Source of the DNA: Bacillus sp. SLBN-46
GTDB lineage: Bacteria; Bacillota; Bacilli; Bacillales; Cytobacillaceae
Length of the DNA: 64,000 nt
Assembly (NCBI RefSeq): GCF_031453555.1
Contig: NZ_JAVIZM010000001.1
Coordinates: forward strand, 998,001-1,062,000
Direction of reading: 5' to 3'
Below the pieces are notes generated by a model that was not told the origin of the DNA, did not search any database, and was given only the letters and a program-made list of their open reading frames with translations. Shown here one piece after another: positions 60,226-64,000 of this stretch (its first letter is position 1; each line of letters opens with the position of its first letter). A program made the translations under genes and the position numbers.

Positions 60226-61058
60226 TGACGAGGCTCATCAATTGGAAGCTGCTGTTTAAGGTGATTTTTCTATCCTTGTTCCTTGTCTTTACGGTGTTTC
60301 CGCTTTACTGGATTTTCATTACGTCGCTAAAACCAGGCAAGGACATGTTTACCTTCCCCATTCACTATTGGCCGGAAACGATTACGTTTGAAAATTATAT
60401 TGATATTTTTAAAATCTCTAATTTTGGTATTTATATCACGAATAGCTTGATTTTGTCTGTGGTTGCTGGAGTGTTCTCTCTTCTCATTGCGATGCTGAGC
60501 GGCTATGTCCTGGCACGTTTTGAATTTAAAGGGAAATCGCAAGTGATTTTTGCCTTTTTTATTACGCAAATGATCCCGTTATTTATAGGGTTAGCGCCAT
60601 TATATTTATTGATGTCCAAGCTGCAACTGCTCAACCGGTTACCAGCCCTTATGCTGATGTATACGGTCATGATGGTGCCTTTTTGTACGGTGATTATGAA
60701 GGGGTTTTTCGAGCGGATTCCATCTACTCTTGAGGAAGCGGCGATGATTGATGGGTGCTCGAGACTGACCGCGTTATTTAAAGTTATCATCCCCGTGATG
60801 CTGCCTGGGATTGCAGCCACTTTTATTTTCGCCTTTGTTCAGTGCTGGAATGAGTTGTTTCTGGCGATTATGTTTATCGATAAGGAGGAAGCGAAAACGA
60901 TTCCGGTTGCCATGAATTCTTTTATTACGAAGTATGATATCGACTGGGGATCTATGTCTGCGGCCACCGTATTATCCGTCATCCCAACGCTCATCCTTTT
61001 CGCCTTTGCGCAAAAATACATTGTTGAAGGCATGACACAAGGTTCGGTCAAAGGATAA
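60225..61058 (+). CDS. ABC transporter permease (MalG type)
   Basis: 277 residues with six helices and EAA loop E-A-A-M-I-D-G-C-S-R-L-T-A-L-F-K-V-I-I-P. It ends in V-E-G-M-T-Q-G-S-V-K-G. Last gene of the operon; array C begins 8 bases after its stop. Like the importer at 14.5-17.6 kb, this system depends on an ATPase encoded elsewhere, probably MsmX-type. Confidence 0.9.
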   Translation: MTRLINWKLLFKVIFLSLFLVFTVFPLYWIFITSLKPGKDMFTFPIHYWPETITFENYIDIFKISNFGIYITNSLILSVVAGVFSLLIAMLSGYVLARFEFKGKSQVIFAFFITQMIPLFIGLAPLYLLMSKLQLLNRLPALMLMYTVMMVPFCTVIMKGFFERIPSTLEEAAMIDGCSRLTALFKVIIPVMLPGIAATFIFAFVQCWNELFLAIMFIDKEEAKTIPVAMNSFITKYDIDWGSMSAATVLSVIPTLILFAFAQKYIVEGMTQGSVKG

Positions 61059-61065
61059 ATGGTTT

Positions 61066-61465
61066 GGCCATCCGCTGATTGGCAGGTGTTATCCGCCAAT
61101 TGAGAGAGGTTATGCGCTGATTGGAAGAGGCTATCCGCTAATGGATCAGGTTATCCACTGATTGAGTGAGGCACTCTACCTGCTTATCGCAAATAAAAGT
61201 GACTTATCCGCAAATAAAAACTGGTTATCCGCAAATAAATGTGGATTATTCGCAAATAAAAGCGAGTTATCCGCAAATAAAAGATGTTGCATCCACTTTT
61301 CAATGTGGATCATCCACAAATATCATGGGTTTCTCCACATAAAAAAGTGGATGACTCGTAAGAAAACCGAATCATCCACAAGAAAGATCTACCTTATCCC
61401 CAAAAGGAGATAAAAATGGCTAAAAAAATCGATATCCACAAAATAATAGCTATATTTATCCACCA
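61066..61465. repeat. 21-nt phased array C (TTATCCGC phrase, about 17 units)
   Basis: The ATCCGC core or a close variant starts at 61070, 61091, 61112, 61133, 61153, 61186, 61206, 61227, 61248, 61269, 61291, 61312, 61333, 61354, 61374 and 61396, with looser copies at 61434 and 61458. Spacing is 20-22 bases except one 33-base step. The phrase drifts along the array: ATCCGC-TGATTGG first, then ATCCGC-AAATAAA, then ATCCAC-AAATA and ATCCCC-AAAAG. It fills the whole gap after the permease. A plus-strand frame shows L-S-A-N-K heptads because 21 is a multiple of 3. Confidence 0.88.
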
Positions 61466-61479
61466 TGGAGACAACGGCT

Positions 61480-61523
61480 GGGGACAGTCCCCCAGCGCTT
61501 TACCGCACTGGGGGACTGTCCCC
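61480..61523. repeat. 44-bp palindromic element, copy 18
   Basis: Arms GGGGACAGTCCCCC and GGGGGACTGTCCCC around AGCGCTTTACCGCACT. It provides the last codons and TAA stop of the adjacent minus-strand gene. Confidence 0.95.
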
Positions 61524-62087
61524 GCGCAATGTTTTAATGGCTTTTACCACCAAAACAGTGTAGCCAATGAGTAGTCCGTACCCAATCACAATAATCAGAC
61601 CTGGTACATAGCCCGGTGTGTTCCCTGAATCGGTAGACATTCCTGCTAAAAAGAGTGGGGCAATTGGCAGCATGAGGACACCTGGTCCTGAACTAACCAA
61701 TATTAGTGCACTTGGAGCAAGAGCGATCCAAGGCCAAATCGGCTTTTTCTTTTTCTCTGACCCGCCGTCTAATGGCTCGGCTGTTTTCTCTCCTTTGCCA
61801 CCTATTAGTTCTATTGGTTTCTCGCCAACAACAGGCTCAACCGTTTTAATCCACGCTCTATAGGTTTTTATCGCAACAAATGCTTTTTTCATTCCCCATC
61901 CGATCACAATGAGTACACATAGTCCGATGACCATGAACAGGACTGAAAAAAAGCTAATCTCATCCGGTTTCCAAAATGGAACTGTCATGAGCATAAGCAT
62001 GCCTGGTAGAGTAGAAAATGCAAATATTCCACCCCCAATTAAGACAAAATAAGCCCAAATTGGGTTTGTTATCTCTGTCTGTTTCAT
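61500..62087 (-). CDS. Hypothetical four-helix membrane protein
   Basis: 195 residues. Two hydrophobic hairpins (about 12-33 with 44-66, and 117-140 with 158-180) flank a charged cytoplasmic linker (K-T-V-E-P-V-V-G-E-K-P, then K-K-K-K-P). The two halves look like an internal duplication: both contain a G-x-L/V-M-L-x-x-x-P-F/L motif. The final residues G-D-S-P-P-V-R and the stop lie inside the palindromic element. AGGGGAA precedes the ATG. No known family. Confidence 0.65.
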   Translation of the reverse strand: MKQTEITNPIWAYFVLIGGGIFAFSTLPGMLMLMTVPFWKPDEISFFSVLFMVIGLCVLIVIGWGMKKAFVAIKTYRAWIKTVEPVVGEKPIELIGGKGEKTAEPLDGGSEKKKKPIWPWIALAPSALILVSSGPGVLMLPIAPLFLAGMSTDSGNTPGYVPGLIIVIGYGLLIGYTVLVVKAIKTLRGDSPPVR

Positions 62088-62267
62088 TACATATTCCCCT
62101 TAAAAATAATAGAATTCCACCCTATATTATAAAAAAATTAAGTGGGGAAAAATAGTATTTATATAAAATAATGGAGGGAATCATTCGGTTTTTTTTGTAA
62201 AAAGTGAATGATAAAGCATACATGGTTCAAACTAACAAAAAGTAGGTTGAACTGAGGAGAGATTAAC

Positions 62268-63257
62268 ATGCCTGAAATGCCAGCTTTAGCGTCATCTGAG
62301 ATCGGAACATTATGGATGACCTATCAACAAAAGACGATGATTAAACATATGTTAGAGTACTTTATCGAAAAAGCAGACGACCAAGATGCCAAAACAATTA
62401 TGACAAATTTACATGAAGAGATTGGTCCATATATTGAACAGATTGTTCAACTGTATCAAAGTGAAGGAATCCCTGTGCCAATTGGATTTACGGACCAAGA
62501 TGTAAATAAAGAGGTACCGAAGCTCTATGATAATGGTTTTGATATCATGTTTGTCCGGATGATTAAAGAAATCAGTATGGCGATGCATACACTAAATATA
62601 ACGATGTCCTATCGTGATGATGTGATTCAAATGTATATGGACCTTACGAGTATGACTCAAAAATATTATCATCAATGTACCAAATATCTGCTGGAAAAGG
62701 GATTAATTCCCCGTTCACCGTATGTTTCAACCACGAAAGATGTGGAGTTTGTCAAAGATACCAACTATTTAGGTGGATTTAACCCGATTAGTGGGAAACG
62801 CTCTCTCAACACGGTTGAACTGGCAAATATTTATCATGCCATCGAATCCAATGTGACGGGGATGCAAATGATTTACGGATTTGCTCAATGTGCTGAAAAA
62901 AAGGATGTGCGTAAATTTTTCACAAAGGGTGGAGAGATGGCAGCAGCCATCATTAAAGAGATGGGTGAGGTCCTATTAGAAAATAATATTCCCGTTCCAT
63001 CAACTGCGGGTGGGAACATCACTGCCTCAACCCTTGCGCCCTTCTCAGATAAAATCATGATGTACTGCGTCAGTCTGTTCTGTGGTTTTTCTTTAGGAGG
63101 CAACTCAGTAGGCACGGCATTTAGTTTACGGAATGATTTGCCGGTGAAATTGTCGATCTTCATGAAAGATATTTTCGAATATGCGCATGAGGGTGCCAAA
63201 ATCATGATTAAGCACGGATGGATGGAAGAGCCTCCACAAACAGTGAAACAAAAATAA
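62268..63257 (+). CDS. DUF3231 family protein
   Basis: 329 residues, mostly helical, built of two similar halves of about 160 residues as expected for DUF3231, which has a ferritin-like four-helix-bundle prediction. M-P-A-L-A-S-S-E-I-G-T-L-W-M-T-Y-Q opens half one and L-N-T-V-E-L-A-N-I-Y-H-A-I-E-S-N opens half two. No signal peptide or anchor. GAGGAGAG precedes ATG. Function unknown, common in sporeformers. Confidence 0.85.
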   Translation: MPEMPALASSEIGTLWMTYQQKTMIKHMLEYFIEKADDQDAKTIMTNLHEEIGPYIEQIVQLYQSEGIPVPIGFTDQDVNKEVPKLYDNGFDIMFVRMIKEISMAMHTLNITMSYRDDVIQMYMDLTSMTQKYYHQCTKYLLEKGLIPRSPYVSTTKDVEFVKDTNYLGGFNPISGKRSLNTVELANIYHAIESNVTGMQMIYGFAQCAEKKDVRKFFTKGGEMAAAIIKEMGEVLLENNIPVPSTAGGNITASTLAPFSDKIMMYCVSLFCGFSLGGNSVGTAFSLRNDLPVKLSIFMKDIFEYAHEGAKIMIKHGWMEEPPQTVKQK

Positions 63258-63289
63258 GCCCGCTGTCCCGATGAAATATTGAGTAAAGT

Positions 63290-63331
63290 AAAAGAAGTAA
63301 GCTCCGCTACTGCTGGGAGCTTACTTCTTTT
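63290..63331. terminator. Bidirectional terminator between DUF3231 and DUF6241 genes
   Basis: AAAAGAAGTAAGCTCC pairs perfectly with GGGAGCTTACTTCTTTT around a short loop. The minus-strand gene's stop codon lies in the loop. Confidence 0.88.
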
Positions 63332-63870
63332 GCGATGTCATCACCAAAATTATTTAAGATAAAGGTTTCTTCTTCGGCTTTACTTAAGATGCCGTGGGCT
63401 TGCCCGACAGTACCGCCTTGATATTGCCAGAAATAATTGTGGTCGTCATCGACTGCCGCAAAATTTTCTGCCTTCCATTTTTCAAGAATAGCCAGCAATT
63501 GGTCTTTTCGGTCATAATCACTGTTATTCACAATCTCATACACGCGATTAATGGTGTCAGGCACCATAGGAATGGCTCCCCATTTTTCGTCAGCCTTCAC
63601 TTTTTGGTGCGTCATCTTGTGCATTACTTCAATGACTTTATATTCGGAGCTGCTGTTGTCAATGCCGATATCGTATTGAACGCCGCCAATTTTATCTGTC
63701 TGTTCACTTTCCTCATTCTTAGGAGAAGTAGAGTTATCCACAGCTTCCGCATCTACATGCTCTTGTTTGCTTCCGGAAACGGCCTCGCTGTTGATAAATT
63801 TATAGGTTCCATAGAATCCACCTAGTAAAACAGCGAAAACAATGGCTGTAACAATCAAAATTTTCTTCAC
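63307..63870 (-). CDS. DUF6241-like membrane-anchored protein
   Basis: 187 residues. N-terminal membrane anchor (about 4-24), acidic Ser/Glu-rich linker (30-60), then a compact domain with V-I-E-V-M-H-K-M-T-H-Q-K-V, W-G-A-I-P-M-V-P and a final Y-F-W-Q-Y-Q-G-G-T-V-G-Q-A-H-G. This fits the DUF6241 type of Bacillus extracellular proteins; the assignment is from memory of the pattern. The GTG at 63870 is preferred because AGGGGG is 6 bases upstream; the ATG at 63876 touches that site. Function unknown. Confidence 0.7.
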   Translation of the reverse strand: MKKILIVTAIVFAVLLGGFYGTYKFINSEAVSGSKQEHVDAEAVDNSTSPKNEESEQTDKIGGVQYDIGIDNSSSEYKVIEVMHKMTHQKVKADEKWGAIPMVPDTINRVYEIVNNSDYDRKDQLLAILEKWKAENFAAVDDDHNYFWQYQGGTVGQAHGILSKAEEETFILNNFGDDIAKEVSSQQ

Positions 63871-63931
63871 AACCATCCCCCTTTTATGCCTGTTTTTTAC
63901 TAAATTTCCTTTTATTTTACATGATTCTTGT

Positions 63932-63963
63932 AAAAAAAGCTTGTAGGAGGGTCTACAAGCTTT
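63932..63963 (-). terminator. Terminator of the gene entering from the right edge
   Basis: AAAGCTTGTAG pairs with CTACAAGCTTT around GAGGGT, with a T run on the minus strand. Confidence 0.8.
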
Positions 63964-63968
63964 AGAGA

Positions 63969-64000
63969 TTATTTGTTTAAAAGCTTTTGAATGACAAGGT
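63969..64000 (-). CDS. C-terminal end of a gene cut by the right edge
   Basis: The minus-strand frame reads L-V-I-Q-K-L-L-N-K and stops at TAA 63971-63969, just before a terminator. Too short to identify; called from stop plus terminator context. Confidence 0.4.
   Translation of the reverse strand, partial: LVIQKLLNK

Noticed and set aside
61162..61413. Plus-strand frame over array C with L-S-A-N-K heptads
   Set aside because: Same period effect; no convincing start signal, and the array extends beyond the frame on both sides.

Overview
This 64 kb window is chromosomal DNA from a spore-forming member of the Bacillaceae, with a Bacillus/Neobacillus-like character. Supporting signs are strong AGGAGG-type ribosome binding sites with frequent GTG/TTG starts, an S-box (SAM-I) riboswitch in front of met transporter genes, a GerPA/GerPF-type spore germination protein, a TagU-type LCP ligase, the small proteins DUF1659/DUF2922/YvrJ, Lnr-type (YfiJKLMN-like) ABC genes and a PgcA-type phosphoglucomutase. 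No rRNA, tRNA, CRISPR array or prophage is visible. Both edges cut genes: an aldehyde dehydrogenase on the left and the last codons of a minus-strand gene on the right.

Layout. 1-7.6 kb: aldehyde dehydrogenase tail, OsmC protein, lipoprotein cytochrome c551, an OmpR-type two-component system whose kinase is frameshifted, a small heme-copper-oxidase-like membrane protein, an MMPL exporter, a YdcF protein and a NUDIX hydrolase. 7.6-11.3 kb: a surface module with a choline-binding-repeat amidase, a frameshifted YvrJ, DUF2922, DUF1659 and a secreted choline-binding-repeat protein. 11.3-27.3 kb: a sugar locus with PgcA, a LacI regulator, an ABC importer without ATPase, GH13, DUF1861, GH130 phosphorylase, GH2 beta-mannosidase, an MDR dehydrogenase, an MFS transporter and a ROK kinase. 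With ManA at 54.8 kb this reads as a route from beta-mannosides through mannose-1-phosphate and mannose-6-phosphate to fructose-6-phosphate. 27.4-32.6 kb: a diheme cytochrome resembling thiosulfate dehydrogenase, DUF4362, an intact IS1182-family element, a CPBP protease and TagU. 32.8-38 kb: NarL-type regulator and kinase plus an ABC exporter like LnrLMN. 38.1-40.9 kb: S-box and metN-metI-metQ (metI frameshifted). 41-52 kb: PL9 pectate lyase, SPFH protein, a GDPD-PhoD fusion, two MFS exporters, VanZ, GerPF and MarR. 52-64 kb: ADP-ribosylglycohydrolase, SDR and ArsR, DUF4177, ManA, a GntR/PLP-enzyme/sugar-ABC operon, DUF3231 and DUF6241.

Three features run through the window. (1) A 44-bp palindromic element (arms GGGGACAGTCCCCC / GGGGGACTGTCCCC around a GCGC-TTTA-GCGC loop) occurs about 18 times, always between genes or at their 3' ends. 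It supplies the last codons and stop of at least two genes, and one copy was split by the IS1182 element with a 9-bp target duplication. (2) Three intergenic arrays with different conserved phrases share an almost exact 21-nt period; this is the least explained signal here. (3) Four genes are each broken by one extra base (kinase, yvrJ, metI, GDPD-PhoD), which is either real decay or a systematic base-calling bias.
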